Counted from the stretch's first letter, positions 45,149 through 55,475 are shown. The stretch: DNA of 64,000 bases from Burkholderia sp. PAMC 26561 (GCF_001557535.2 NZ_CP014315.1:1240001-1304000); one strand, 5' to 3'. Program-made: numbers and translations. Notes: generated by a model not told the origin, from the letters alone.

Positions 45149-46224
45149 GCGCACTCATGCAGACAATTTTCTCCGCCGTCCGGCGGGCCCTGATTTGCGC
45201 GCTTGGCGTCTCGCTCGGCGCGCACGCTGATGACGTCACCGTCCAGGTGCAGACCATCCCGGTGCAGCGTGGCTCGATTGCCCAGCCGGTTCGCGGCTAC
45301 GGCGTCGTTGCCGCCACGGCAGCGAACCTGACATCGGTCAGCGTTTCTTATGTCGCGCGGATCGTGCAGCTTCGCGTCCAGGCAGGACAAAAAGTGACAC
45401 GCGGCGATCCGCTTTTCGTGGTGCAGGCCGATCCTGCTGCCACACTTGCGGCCACGCAGGCGAAAAGCGCAGCGACACTCGCCCAGGGTGAGCTCGCGCG
45501 CACGCAAGCGTTGTACGACCAATCGCTTGCCACCACCTCGCAACTCGCCATGGCAAGAAAAGCACTGGACGACGCCCGGCAAGCGCTCGCCGCGCAGATG
45601 GGCACGGGCATCGGCAATGGCAATGCGACCGTGAAGTCGCCGGTGGACGGTGTGGTCATCCAGGTCACCGCCGGGCAGGGCGAGCAGGTTGCAGCGGGCG
45701 CGCCCGTTTTGCAACTGGCGGCATCGAATAGCCGGGACGCAATGCGTTCGAACGTTACGCTCGGCGTGGAGCCATCTGGCGCCACGTCGGTCCGTGCCGG
45801 CGACGCCGTGACGCTGCATGCCCTGTCAGCATCCCTCGCGGACACCGCCGTGACCGGCCGCGTGGTGCTGGTTGGCGCGGCCATCGATACCCAGACGCAG
45901 TTGCTCGATATCGGCGCGGCCGTGCCGGTCAGCGGTACGCCGCTGATCCCGGGCACGAAGGTTTCCGCCGATATCGCGACTCGCACGGGCGTCCACTGGA
46001 TCGTTCCGCGCGCTGCCGTGCTGAAGGACGACAAGCACGCGTACGTCTACCAGCTCGCGAGAAACAACAAGGCGCACCGGATCGATGTCGCGACGGTGAT
46101 CGAAAACGGCGATCGATACGGCGTTGACGGCGCACTCGACGCCACACTGCCGCTCGTTGTCAGCGGCAACTATGAGTTGAAGGACGGCATGACCGTCCAC
46201 GCTGCCGGGGGCGCCGCCCAATGA
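45145..46224 (+). CDS. RND periplasmic adaptor (membrane fusion) protein
   Basis: 359 residues starting at GTG 45145, overlapping the channel gene's stop; ATG 45157 is an alternative. A signal peptide ends near GAHA. The split biotinyl-lipoyl domain is visible (VRLQ-type RIVQLRVQAGQKVTRGDPLF and VKSPVDGVVIQVTAGQGEQV) around a short helical hairpin, followed by a beta-barrel and membrane-proximal domain (WIVPRAAVLKDDKHAYVYQ). It links the channel with the permease. Its stop overlaps the permease start (ATGA). Confidence 0.93.
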   Translation: MSALMQTIFSAVRRALICALGVSLGAHADDVTVQVQTIPVQRGSIAQPVRGYGVVAATAANLTSVSVSYVARIVQLRVQAGQKVTRGDPLFVVQADPAATLAATQAKSAATLAQGELARTQALYDQSLATTSQLAMARKALDDARQALAAQMGTGIGNGNATVKSPVDGVVIQVTAGQGEQVAAGAPVLQLAASNSRDAMRSNVTLGVEPSGATSVRAGDAVTLHALSASLADTAVTGRVVLVGAAIDTQTQLLDIGAAVPVSGTPLIPGTKVSADIATRTGVHWIVPRAAVLKDDKHAYVYQLARNNKAHRIDVATVIENGDRYGVDGALDATLPLVVSGNYELKDGMTVHAAGGAAQ

Positions 46225-49200
46225 CGTTCGGCTCCTGGATGCAAGCTCACAGGCGTTCGCTGCTGTTCGTGATCGCCCTCCTGGCTATTGCGGGCACATT
46301 GACGGGGTTGCAGTTGCCCACCTCGCTCTTTCCCAACGTTGCGTTTCCGCGCGCGGTGGTTTCACTCGATGCCGGCGACCGTCCCGCCGAACAGATGGCC
46401 ACGCTAGTCACCACGCCGGTAGAAGAAGCATTGCGACGCGTGCCCAACGTGCGCGATGTCACATCGAAAACGAGTCGCGGCGCAGCCGAAATCTCGATCA
46501 ACTTCGACTGGGGACGGATATGGCCCAGGCGACCCTGCAGGCGCAATCGGCGATCAGTGAAATCCTTGCGACGCTGCCCCCAGGCACTTCGATGCAGGTT
46601 CGCAGGATGGACCCGACCGTGTTCCCGGTGCTGGCATACAGCCTGACCTCGGCCCAGCAGTCGCTGACCGTGTTGCACGACGTGGCGCAATTCCAGATGC
46701 GCCCCATGTTGTCGTCGGTTACGGGCGTCGCGCGCGTGGAAGTCACAGGTGGTGCGCAAGACGAACTCGAAGTCGCCATCGATCCGGCGCGGCTGGCGGT
46801 CTACAAGTTATCCGCGGCGGACGTCGCCCGGGCGATTGGCGCGAGCAACGTGCTGATGGCGACCGGCCGTATCGAGGACCACGACAAGCTATATCTCGTC
46901 ATTGCAAACTCGACCGTCACAAGCGTGGCCGCGTTGCGCAATGTGGTCGTGTCGAGCCCCGGCGCCAGCCAGATCCGTCTCGGTGAGATCGCATCCGTCA
47001 CGCAGGGCACGTTGCCGCAATGGCTGCGCGTGACCGCGGACGGCCATGATGCAGTGCTGCTCAACATCTATCAGCAACCCGGGGCGAACAGCGTTGCGAT
47101 GGCCGCCGCAGTCCGCGCCCGTCTTCGATCATTTCGGCAACAGATGCCGCCCGGTGTCAAGCTGGCAAACTGGTACGACCAGAGTGAACTCGTGGTGGCC
47201 TCGGCAACCAGCGTGCGCGACGCGATCCTGATCGGCGTGGTGCTGGCGGCGCTCACGCTATTCGCCTTCCTGCGCAACTGGAAGATCACGGTCATCGCGG
47301 TGGCCCTCGTACCGGTCGTGATGGCGTCGACCATCCTGTTGCTCGACGTTTTCGGCATGGGCTTCAACATCATGACGCTCGGTGGAATGGCTGCGGCGGT
47401 CGGGCTTGTGATCGACGACGCGATTGTGATGATCGAGCATATCGTGCGGCGGATGCGCGAAGGCGGCGGACGGCCGTTCCAGGGCCGCGTGATGGCCGCC
47501 GCGACGGAGTTCACGCGCCCGCTCGCGGGATCGTCGTCGGCTACGCTGATCATTTTTGTTCCACTCGCGTTTTTGTCGGGCGTGACCGGGGCATTTTTCA
47601 AGGCGCTCTCGGTCACCATGGCAAGCGCCCTGTTCATTTCTTTCCTCGTCACTTGGCTTGCCGTGCCGATACTATGCGATCACTGGCTCACGGCAAAAGA
47701 CGCGGAAGAACATCGCGAAACCCCTTTTGCACGATGGATAAACCTGCGATACGACAAGCTCGTGAAACGCGTGACGACGCGCCCTTTGTTTGTTCTCGCC
47801 GGATTGATCCCGCTTGTAGTTGTGGCTGTATTGGCCTTTACGCGGGTCGGCAGCGGTTTTATGCCGTCCATGGATGAAGGCGGATTCGTGCTGGACTATC
47901 ACACTGAACCCGGAACCTCGATCACCGAGTCGGACCGGCTGATAAAACAGGTCGAGACAATCATCAGCGCGAACCCCAACGTTGCAACTTACTCGCGACG
48001 GACCGGCGCCGGGCTTGGCGGCGACCTGCAGGAACCCAACAAGGGCGATTTCTTCGTAAAGCTGAAGCCGGGCAAGCGGGAGCCTATTGATACGGTCATG
48101 GAAGAGATTCGTACGTCCATCGAATCACACGTTCCCGGCGTTTCGTTTGAACTGGCGCAACTCATGGACGACCTGATCGGCGACCTCACCGCCGTGCCTC
48201 AGCCAGTGCAGATCAAGATCTTTTCCGATGACCAGACTACGCTTGATGCCACGGCCAGGAAGGTCGCCGCGGCCATCGGCAAAGTACAGGGGATCGTGGA
48301 CGTCAACGACGGCATCAATCCGGCCGGGGACGCGCTGGAATTGCATATCCTGCCCGAAGCTGCGGCCGCCGAGGGCATGGACATCCAGAGCATTGCGCAG
48401 GCTGTGTCGGACATGGTGGAAGGGAACCTGGCGACGCAATACCAGGTTGGACCGAAGACCATTGGTATCCGCGTGCGCGTGGCGGGTGCTCTGCACATGA
48501 CCGATACCGCGCTCGGCCAGCTACAGATCCGTGCGCCCGATGGTCATCTCTTCGCGCTGTCGCGCGTGGCCGAGCAAGTGGTGGTCACGGGTCAGCCCGA
48601 GATCAGCCGCGACAACCTCAAGCGCATGGTCGCGGTGACGGCTCGTATCGATGGACGTGATCTGGGCTCGACCGTCGCCGACGTGCAAAAGCTGCTCGAT
48701 GGCAAACAACTATTGCCCGCTGGCGTGTATTACGAACTGGGCGGGCTTTATCAGCAGCAACAGATCGCGTTCAAGGGTCTGATGACCGTGTTCGGCGCTG
48801 CCGTGGCGCTGGTGTTCGCCCTGCTTCTATTTCTCTACGAGCGATTCGTGATTGCGCTCTGCGTGCTCGCCATGCCTCTGCTTGCGACGGGCGCGGTGTT
48901 CATCGGCTTGTGGCTGACAGGCATCGACTTGAATATCTCGGCCATGATGGGGATGACGATGATCATCGGCATCGTGACCGAGGTTGCGATTTTTTATGTC
49001 TCGGAGCTGCAGGGATTACTCAAGGAAGGCATGCCCCTGAGTTACGCCATCGTGACGGCAGGCGGCAACCGTTTGCGCCCGATCGCCATGACAACGATCG
49101 CAGCAATCCTCGCGCTGCTGCCGCTTGCGTTTGCACTCGGCCAGGGCTCGGCCATGCAACAGCCGCTCGCGATTGCGATCATCTCGGGGCTGATCATCCA

Positions 49201-49270
49201 GATGCCGCTTGTGCTGTTGCTGCTACCGGCGTTGCTGAAGCTGTTTTTAAAAGAGAAGACTGCCTTCTAA
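46221..49270 (+). pseudogene. RND efflux permease with one-base frameshift near its start
   Basis: Together the two frames encode about 1016 residues, the normal permease length. The first frame (46221) gives LLFVIALLAIAGTLTGLQLP through SINFDWG, then runs into unrelated sequence and stops at 46646. The second frame continues TDMAQATLQAQSAISEI to the end at 49270. SINFDWG directly followed by TDMAQ is the family norm, so one G is missing from the run at 46510-46513. Twelve membrane segments, GLVIDDAIVMIEH (proton-relay Asp pair) and GMTMIIGIVTEVAIFYVSEL are intact. Either a disabled pump or a sequence error. Confidence 0.9.
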
Positions 49271-49431
49271 AGTGAATCTGCGATGTCGAACGGATTGTTC
49301 AAAGCTGGAAGAAGCCGAGTCGTTCAGCCGCAGGATTCACCGACGTTCGGTTTGGAGACAAGACCGTGTGGTGACGGGTCGGTCAAGTGCGTCGCCGGCA
49401 TGCAGCACGAAGCGACGCACTCACGTTGCAT

Positions 49432-50568
49432 TCAATGCACAGAGAACACTGAGATACCGCCGTTCGGGAACGCCGCGCTGCCCGCTTGGAACGGCACATA
49501 GACCTGGCCTGACGGACCATCGACCGCGACCGAATGTGCACCTGTGCCAACAGCGACCTGAGCGACGATCGTCCGCCTAGTGCCATCTACAATCGCCATC
49601 TCCGGGGTGAATCCCGATGCCGCCGCCGTGCCGCTCGTCACCCAATGTCGCGCGGGCAGGAAATAGCGATTCGATGTTTTGTCATAGGCGATCTGGTCGA
49701 CGCCGCCAAACGGTAATTTGGCCAGCACAGCGCCACTCGTGCGGTCGAGGATCAGTGTTATCAGCGGATCGCCGGCGCCAGGATCGCAGCCCACCATGAC
49801 ATCCTGATTCGGTCCGAGTGCAAGTCCGGCTGGTGCGCACGCGCCGAGGGGAAAAGCTTTCGTCACAGCTGGTTGTCCCGCGGTCACCGAGCTCGCGGGG
49901 ATGAGGTCAAGCTCGCCGTCCGGATTGACTGCCGTACCGTCGTTGTTGATCAGGAAGCTCTTCGTGCTGGCGTCGTACTCGCATGCCTCGAGGCCCGACG
50001 AACCGTTGAAGTTCAGCTTCGACACGACAGCCTGCGTGTCCGTGTTGATGAACGTAAGGAATGGTGGCGTGTCTGCCGGATTCGCCACTGCAACGAGGTG
50101 GTCGTCCGGATCGAAGCACCCTTCATCGGTGCGATTACCCGTGGTCGCGATCGGGATGGACTTAGTAAGAGTCTGACTAGAAGTATTGAAAACCTTGACG
50201 CCATTGACGTCACCCGCATACAGCGTGCTCGTCCCTGGCAAGCCTATCAGGCCATCCGGCCCGGAATCCGTGGTTGTTGCGCCATTGCCGGCAAAACCAC
50301 CCGGTATCTGTGCGATGAGCTTGTTGGTGGTCGTATCCACGACATCGATGGCCTTGTTGTTCCGGTCCGCCAAGAAGTATTTGCCCTGGTCTGCGTAGCT
50401 GATGTCGAAACTGAACGCAGGGCTTACTGAGTTGGGCACCGCAATGTTGGTTATCAGATGGGGCGTCGAACCGCCGCCGTTGTCCGAGCCACCGCACGCG
50501 GCGAGCAGCAGAGCGACCATCGATCCGGCAGCGACTGATGCGCCGTATTGCTTTATCCGTCTTTTCAT
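49432..50568 (-). CDS. Beta-propeller (YncE-like) lipoprotein
   Basis: 378 residues from ATG 50568 with CAGGAGAC upstream. Signal with lipobox LLLAAC, then a Gly/Ser linker. The body has repeated propeller-type blades: KYFLADRNNKAIDVVDTTTN, TLYAGDVNGVKVFNTSSQTL, MAIVDGTRRTIVAQVAVGTG, and VYVPFQAGSAAFPNGGISVF. Such proteins are periplasmic or outer-membrane anchored and mostly of unknown function. A triple CTTAAG-like array lies about 300 bases upstream. The neighbouring RND operon is convergent to it. Confidence 0.85.
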   Translation of the reverse strand: MKRRIKQYGASVAAGSMVALLLAACGGSDNGGGSTPHLITNIAVPNSVSPAFSFDISYADQGKYFLADRNNKAIDVVDTTTNKLIAQIPGGFAGNGATTTDSGPDGLIGLPGTSTLYAGDVNGVKVFNTSSQTLTKSIPIATTGNRTDEGCFDPDDHLVAVANPADTPPFLTFINTDTQAVVSKLNFNGSSGLEACEYDASTKSFLINNDGTAVNPDGELDLIPASSVTAGQPAVTKAFPLGACAPAGLALGPNQDVMVGCDPGAGDPLITLILDRTSGAVLAKLPFGGVDQIAYDKTSNRYFLPARHWVTSGTAAASGFTPEMAIVDGTRRTIVAQVAVGTGAHSVAVDGPSGQVYVPFQAGSAAFPNGGISVFSVH

Positions 50569-51103
50569 TTTTGTCTCCTGAAATCGCAATTGGGTATTCC
50601 CAGCTGACCGGCATGCGCGCCTGCCGTCAAATCGATCAACGGGAAGCATTGGATCAACACTCAGAAAAAATGCTCATGGTTATTTAAAAACTTCGCGACG
50701 TTAATGCGTTTAATACATCAATTGCTTATCGCCGATCAGACCCGACAATTAAAAATCCGGGACAATCTCCTGGTTGTCCGGAAAGACCATCTGATAGGAA
50801 TCACGCAAGTTGATCGGATCGGGGATGTTGAAGCAGCGCAATAGACAGTGCGCCGACGTACGATGCTTGAGGCTCCCTTAAGGGACGCTTAGCTCGATAC
50901 CGGGCGTTAATGTTGCAATAATCAAGCTGAAAGAACGCGGCACGCGTACGTAACCGGATGTCCCTGATTCCCGGTAAACAGACGACGTCCACGCTCGCAT
51001 CATCGATGCCCGTCACGGCCTTTCGCCAGTAGGATATGGAGGCGCGTGCTCTCTTGTTGTAACGCTACACACACCACCTTGGACGCAGCGCCATGACTCG
51101 AGT
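50569..51103. other. Intergenic region with operator-like array
   Basis: Contains the three-half-site array at 50866-50893. A 71-codon minus-strand frame at 50801-51016 overlaps the array and lacks a family or ribosome binding site, so I do not call it. Confidence 0.5.
50866..50893. promoter_or_regulatory. Triple CTTAAG-like half-site array
   Basis: CTTGAG (50866), CTTAAG (50877) and CTTAGC (50888) occur with an exact 11-base period, the middle one perfect. The sequence resembles the operators at 43662 and 41493. The nearest gene reading away is the beta-propeller lipoprotein about 300 bases off. Confidence 0.45.
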
Positions 51104-51382
51104 CTAAAGATGCGCCTCCGGATCATCCCCTGAGCAACCGATGGTCACGAACAGAGCCTGAATCGCCGCGAGTGCCAGTTCCATATGCGCACTCGTCGCA
51201 TACGACGAGGCCTGAGATAACAAACAAGTCGCCTGCTCAATCCCCTCGAACGCTCGCTCCGTATCATTGATGAGCCCCATCACAGAAACGAAAAAATCAA
51301 CGTCATCCATCGCGCTTATTCTTGATCTGTTCTGAAGCGCTCTCGCTCTCGAACGCAATTCTAATAGTGTCGAGTTCTTCAT
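51104..51382 (-). CDS. Small hypothetical protein
   Basis: 92 residues, predicted mainly helical (FFVSVMGLINDTERAFEGIE, HMELALAAIQALFVTIGC). No signal, membrane segment or known domain. The start lacks a strong ribosome binding site and a later ATG (MDDVDFF) could serve. It stands alone between the lipoprotein and the SRAP-family gene. Composition looks coding, which is why I include it. Confidence 0.5.
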   Translation of the reverse strand: MKNSTLLELRSRARALQNRSRISAMDDVDFFVSVMGLINDTERAFEGIEQATCLLSQASSYATSAHMELALAAIQALFVTIGCSGDDPEAHL

Positions 51383-51456
51383 TATTTAATGTTTTGAATC
51401 AGCATTGCGGCATCGAACGCCATCGCTTGATGTACTTCGACCTGCACGTTCGAATG

Positions 51457-52137
51457 TCATTTAAGGGACATAGCGATGCCATCGGACAGCGGATCATTGA
51501 ATGCAGGCTCATCGTTGCGAACACTGTTCACGCCAACGCTCACCTCAAATGACCGGAACATTTGCCTTGGCATTATTGAATCAGCCGCTATCTTCTTCGC
51601 GAGGCCAAACGTAGTCTTTGGATGCAACCATCGGACGGCATCGAATGCATTCAAGACGACGGGTCGATGCGAATGACTGTTAACGATCCCGACGTCCGTA
51701 CTGCTCGACACCATCACAAATCCGTCGGTCGCCTGGGCTTCTTCGTCGAATGAATAACTACTCAACGCCGCCAAGAACACGGGGCCGCCATCTTTTGGTT
51801 TTATGAAGTAGGGCTGTTCGACACCATCCGTCGCCAACCATTCGTACCAACCATCTGCCGGAACGATGAGACGTGCAATTCGACACATCGTTTTCCATGT
51901 CTCTGAGTTTTTGTCGTCAAGACGACAGCTTGTTAGCATAGGTCGTCTCGTACCTGCAAAGACAGGTACGAACCCCCAGCGGGCGGACGTCGGTCCGCCG
52001 CAATATATTACGGGTTGAACCGTTCCGGGAGCAATGTTCCAGGATTGAGGAAACAGCACCTCCGCGAAAAGGTCTTTGCCAAACATCGGTAGCGTATAAA
52101 TTGCTGCATCACGGGCACGCGAATACCGCCTAACCAT
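51457..52137 (-). CDS. SRAP (YedK/HMCES) family protein lacking the catalytic Cys2
   Basis: 226 residues with the SRAP-domain layout: NIAPGTVQPV, ARWGFVPVF, GWYEWLA (E99, matching the active-site Glu) and a His-rich HSHRPVVLNAF segment at the position of the active-site His. Normal members begin MCGRY and use Cys2, freed by Met removal, to crosslink abasic sites in single-stranded DNA. This protein begins MVRRYS: the cysteine is replaced and no alternative start supplies one. The region matching INARSET is also altered. It may be a non-catalytic DNA-binding paralogue or inactive. Confidence 0.8.
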   Translation of the reverse strand: MVRRYSRARDAAIYTLPMFGKDLFAEVLFPQSWNIAPGTVQPVIYCGGPTSARWGFVPVFAGTRRPMLTSCRLDDKNSETWKTMCRIARLIVPADGWYEWLATDGVEQPYFIKPKDGGPVFLAALSSYSFDEEAQATDGFVMVSSSTDVGIVNSHSHRPVVLNAFDAVRWLHPKTTFGLAKKIAADSIMPRQMFRSFEVSVGVNSVRNDEPAFNDPLSDGIAMSLK

Positions 52138-52849
52138 TTGAACCTCAATGTCCTATTCGTTATTCCATGCTAGTCGAGTTCTAACGTATCGGATGTGGCG
52201 CATCGCGCGTAGTCAATACCGCCGACGGTCCGTTTGCAGTAATTCCTCGGTTTCCGAGTCGCTCATAGCCTGTTCGACGTACCCAGGGAGGATCCGACGA
52301 ACAAGCACCCTCGACCTATCAATGCCTAGGGACGGTAAATGTACCCGCCGACAGCAGAAGGGACAAAAAAACGGCGTGAACTTTCCACGCCGTAAAGTGT
52401 TGACCAAACCACGAGGCCCGGACAACTGAGAGACAACAAGCTTAGGGCTTCAGACTTAGGAGGCGCTTACGTCCCTAGACGGCCGCCGGGAAATCTTACT
52501 TCGGAGCCGTTCCAGCTCTGGTCCAACTTGCACGTCCCGGGACTCGAAGCTGGGATCATCTATCGGGCAGCGCTCATATATCCGTGACCTGAGTCGATCT
52601 CGACCGACCCCTTTTGCAAATAGTGCGAGAATTTCAATTTGACCAGTCAGCAGCTCGCACCATCTTGCAAGATCTCGGAAAACTGCTTTGGGTTACTAAT
52701 CAAAGAACGTCGCGGAAATCAGCGAATCAGAGTGAAGTAGGTTCGCCTCCGAAATGGCGCGCATCATCGCCCTTGTCGACATTCCCTCTGGCCCTTCACT
52801 CGAAAATTGACATCCGTCCTCTACCCCGTCATGCGCGGCGCTCAAAACG
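52138..52849. other. Intergenic region with a minus-strand terminator
   Basis: Apart from the terminator at 52364-52393 I see no gene. A 70-codon minus-strand frame (52213-52425) with CPFCCRR overlaps the terminator at its start and is rejected. Confidence 0.5.
52364..52393 (-). terminator. Rho-independent terminator
   Basis: On the minus strand ACGGCGTG (52393-52386) pairs perfectly with CACGCCGT (52378-52371) around a seven-base loop and is followed by a run of T. It would end transcripts from the kinase gene upstream, although it lies some 450 bases beyond that gene's stop. Confidence 0.75.
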
Positions 52850-54301
52850 TCACCGATCCTCTTGCAGCCCTGTCCCGCAAGGGTGACGGTTTGACACTAC
52901 GCTACAGGCTCCCGGCTCATTGGGGCGCTTATGACCTGGTTCAAGAGATGCACTGGCCTGATCCACTATCGAAAAAGTCAATGTGACGCGAAGGCCGCCG
53001 CGCTCACTCCAGACTGCGTCTCCTAGCGCAAGTGATGCGCCTATCCGGGTCGCGATCGTCTGCACAATTGACAACCCAAGCCCAGACCCGCTTTGCCCCG
53101 AGCCAAGCACACGATAAAATCGGTCGAACACCCGCGCGCGTTCTTCCTCGGGAATGCCCGGACCGTTGTCTTCGACAACGATCGACGTACGACCGTCCTT
53201 CGTATGCACCGACAAGTCCACGCGCCCGCCCGCCGGCGTATAGCGGATTGCGTTATCGACGAGGTTCTTTAGCACCGTGCCCAGGTCCGCTTCGTTGGCG
53301 GGGACCCAAACGTCTGAATCTCCGGTCACGCCAATATCGATCTGGCGCGCCTGCGCAAGCGGAATCAGGTCTTCGAGCACGCGGCGAAATGCCGGCGCGA
53401 CCGGGCTGAGATTCGCCTCAATGCCGTCGCCCTCCTGCGCGTGCGCGAGCGTCAGCAACTGCTCGACGAGCGCGCGCGTGCGCGTGAGGCCATTGCTCAA
53501 GGCAGTAAAGCGTTCGCGCGCCTGCGTCGACATTTCCGACAAATCCAGCCGCTCTGCCTGCAGCAAAAGCACGGTAAGCGGCGAGCGCAATTCATGCGCT
53601 GCGTCGGCTATGAAACGCCGCTGGAGCGCAACCGACTGGGCAACGCGCGCGAGCATGCGGTTATTGGCAACAAGAAATGGCACGATCTCGGCCGGAAGCT
53701 GCGGGTCGCCGGTAACCCGTATTTCTGAAAGATCGTGATCAGGGCGGACATCGAGTTCTGCGGCAAGCCGCGCGAGGGGCTTGAACATATGCCTGACCAA
53801 CAGGAACACGACCCCGACCAACACCGGCGCCAGTACAAGAAACGGAATTAGCGTGGCGACAGCACTATTGCGGGCGATTTCGTTTCTATCGGAAGTCTGC
53901 TGGCCAACGGCTACGCGGGTACCCGGCGCCAGTGTGCGGACCACAACGCGCCATTCGCGGTTGCCGAGAGTCAGCGTCCTCATGCCATCAGACAGCGTAG
54001 GGGGCAAGTCGAGCAGGCGCTGCGTGTTGACGTTGCCTAGCTTTTGCACTACGACCTTCGCCTCCGGCTCGAACTCCGGCACATAATGCACGGAGCCTTC
54101 CGCCATGGAGTCCACATTTTCCGCCGTGACGAGCGTAGCCACTTCCTTGAGCTGCTGATCCTGGATCTCGTTGGCTTCGTGGAACGCGGCCTTGAACGAA
54201 AAAATGCCTGCCGCGACGGCACTCAAAAGAACGGCAATTGCGAGCCACATGGACAAGCGCAACTGGAGCGACTGCCCTACCCGCCTTTCGATACCATCCA
54301 T
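52850..54301 (-). CDS. Sensor histidine kinase of second two-component system
   Basis: 483 residues. Membrane helices at about 16-36 and 150-170 enclose a periplasmic domain. HisKA with H236 in DAAHELRSPLTVLLLQAERL; HATPase_c with KNLVDNAIRYTPAGG, DNGPGIPEE and GSGLGLSIVQTIA. The gene overlaps the regulator's 3' end by 25 bases. After the ATPase domain there is a tail of about 40 residues without family features, perhaps a read-through into former non-coding DNA. It resembles the kinase at 41605 in architecture. Confidence 0.92.
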   Translation of the reverse strand: MDGIERRVGQSLQLRLSMWLAIAVLLSAVAAGIFSFKAAFHEANEIQDQQLKEVATLVTAENVDSMAEGSVHYVPEFEPEAKVVVQKLGNVNTQRLLDLPPTLSDGMRTLTLGNREWRVVVRTLAPGTRVAVGQQTSDRNEIARNSAVATLIPFLVLAPVLVGVVFLLVRHMFKPLARLAAELDVRPDHDLSEIRVTGDPQLPAEIVPFLVANNRMLARVAQSVALQRRFIADAAHELRSPLTVLLLQAERLDLSEMSTQARERFTALSNGLTRTRALVEQLLTLAHAQEGDGIEANLSPVAPAFRRVLEDLIPLAQARQIDIGVTGDSDVWVPANEADLGTVLKNLVDNAIRYTPAGGRVDLSVHTKDGRTSIVVEDNGPGIPEEERARVFDRFYRVLGSGQSGSGLGLSIVQTIATRIGASLALGDAVWSERGGLRVTLTFSIVDQASASLEPGHKRPNEPGACSVVSNRHPCGTGLQEDR

Positions 54302-54939
54302 CCGACACCCCTGACATTTTTGATCGTATCGCTGCCGAGTTTTCGTCGCAGCGAGTGAATCAGAAATTCAACTGCATTGCTTTCAACCTCTTCGTTCCAG
54401 CCGTAGATGCGGTCCTCGAGTTCGGTGCGCGACAGGATCGCACCGGGACGAATCATCAACGCATGCAGCAACGCAAATTCGCGTCCTGAAAGCCGTAACG
54501 ATATCCCTGGCGAGCACGCTTCATGGGTGGCAGGATCCAGCGACATGATGCCATTGGTCAGCACGGGCGCAGCGACGCCCGCACGCCGCCGCACAATCGC
54601 ACGCAAGCGCGCGAGCACTTCGGACATTTCAAACGGCTTGAGAACGTAATCGTCGGCCCCGCTGTCCAGCCCGCGAATGCGGTCGGCGACGCCGTCACGC
54701 GCCGTGATGATCAGGACTGGGGTGGCATTGTCGCTGGCGCGAATGGCGCTCAGGACGCTCATGCCGTCGGCCCTCGGCAAGCCAAGGTCGAGCAGGACGG
54801 CTTCGTAGGAGTGAACCTTGACGGCGCTTAGCGCCTGATGTCCATCGCGCACCCAGTCCACCCCGCATGACGCGTCCTTCAACGCGTCCCTGACCACCTC
54901 GCCGATCATCCAGTCGTCTTCAACCAGCAACACTCTCAT
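54277..54939 (-). CDS. OmpR-family response regulator of second two-component system
   Basis: 220 residues from ATG 54939, which overlaps the preceding gene's stop (ATGA). Receiver acceptor D51 in VLLDLGLPRADGMSV, LIITARDGVADRIRGLDSG and switch Lys in YVLKPF; winged helix with EVESNAVEFLIHSLRRKLG. It is a close structural relative of the regulator at 42957 (VLLDLGLP and GADDY blocks nearly the same), so the two may recognise related operators. Confidence 0.92.
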   Translation of the reverse strand: MRVLLVEDDWMIGEVVRDALKDASCGVDWVRDGHQALSAVKVHSYEAVLLDLGLPRADGMSVLSAIRASDNATPVLIITARDGVADRIRGLDSGADDYVLKPFEMSEVLARLRAIVRRRAGVAAPVLTNGIMSLDPATHEACSPGISLRLSGREFALLHALMIRPGAILSRTELEDRIYGWNEEVESNAVEFLIHSLRRKLGSDTIKNVRGVGWMVSKGG

Positions 54940-55475
54940 CGGGGATCCCAGAATGCGCGGCACATGCCGATAGCCGCGAGTCCAACATGCCGCATCTTCA
55001 GCATACGGTCACCTGCAGTGTGGAGCTCGCGCAGGTCACTGCCAAGGCGATCGAACAAGCCGCGCAGCGCGGACGGCGAGGACGTAGTCAAATTCGCGGC
55101 CGAAAGGTTGTCGAAGAAATCGCGCATGCTGGCTCGAGCGTGCGCCGTCGCAATGATGAAACCGGCTGTGTCTTCGGGTATGTTTTTCACCGCGTTATTG
55201 GCGGCGGCATCCACGCGTCTCAAGATATGCTCGATATACGAGCGGTTGTAAGCCGCAGCGAAACGGGCGCGTTCACGCGCCGGCCCGCTTATAGCGTACA
55301 ACGCTTGCCGTGCGAGCGCTTCTGCAAAATCGAAAGCATCCGTAGTTTCGCGGATGCGCTCAGCCAGATGCGCGCCGAATGCTTTACGCGCGCGTATGGC
55401 CTCCTGTGCGGGAATCGCGACGCCGAGCAAGATCCCGGCAACGGCCCCCACTCCATCCAGCCAACCGTTTGACAT
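54936..55475 (-). CDS. Hypothetical protein coupled to a two-component system
   Basis: 179 residues from ATG 55475 (the frame extends to 55505). One hydrophobic segment near the N-terminus (GVGAVAGILLGVAIPA) is followed by a largely helical, Ala/Arg-rich body (DAFDFAEALARQALYAISGP, SALRGLFDRLGSDLRELHTA). I recognise no family. The four-base overlap with the regulator gene indicates it belongs to the same transcript and could be an accessory sensor of that system, which is inference. Confidence 0.7.
   Translation of the reverse strand: MSNGWLDGVGAVAGILLGVAIPAQEAIRARKAFGAHLAERIRETTDAFDFAEALARQALYAISGPARERARFAAAYNRSYIEHILRRVDAAANNAVKNIPEDTAGFIIATAHARASMRDFFDNLSAANLTTSSPSALRGLFDRLGSDLRELHTAGDRMLKMRHVGLAAIGMCRAFWDPR

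Noticed and set aside
52213..52425. Small CPFCCRR-containing minus-strand frame that might be a zinc-finger protein
   Set aside because: Its first codons coincide with a strong rho-independent terminator on the same strand, and there is no ribosome binding site.
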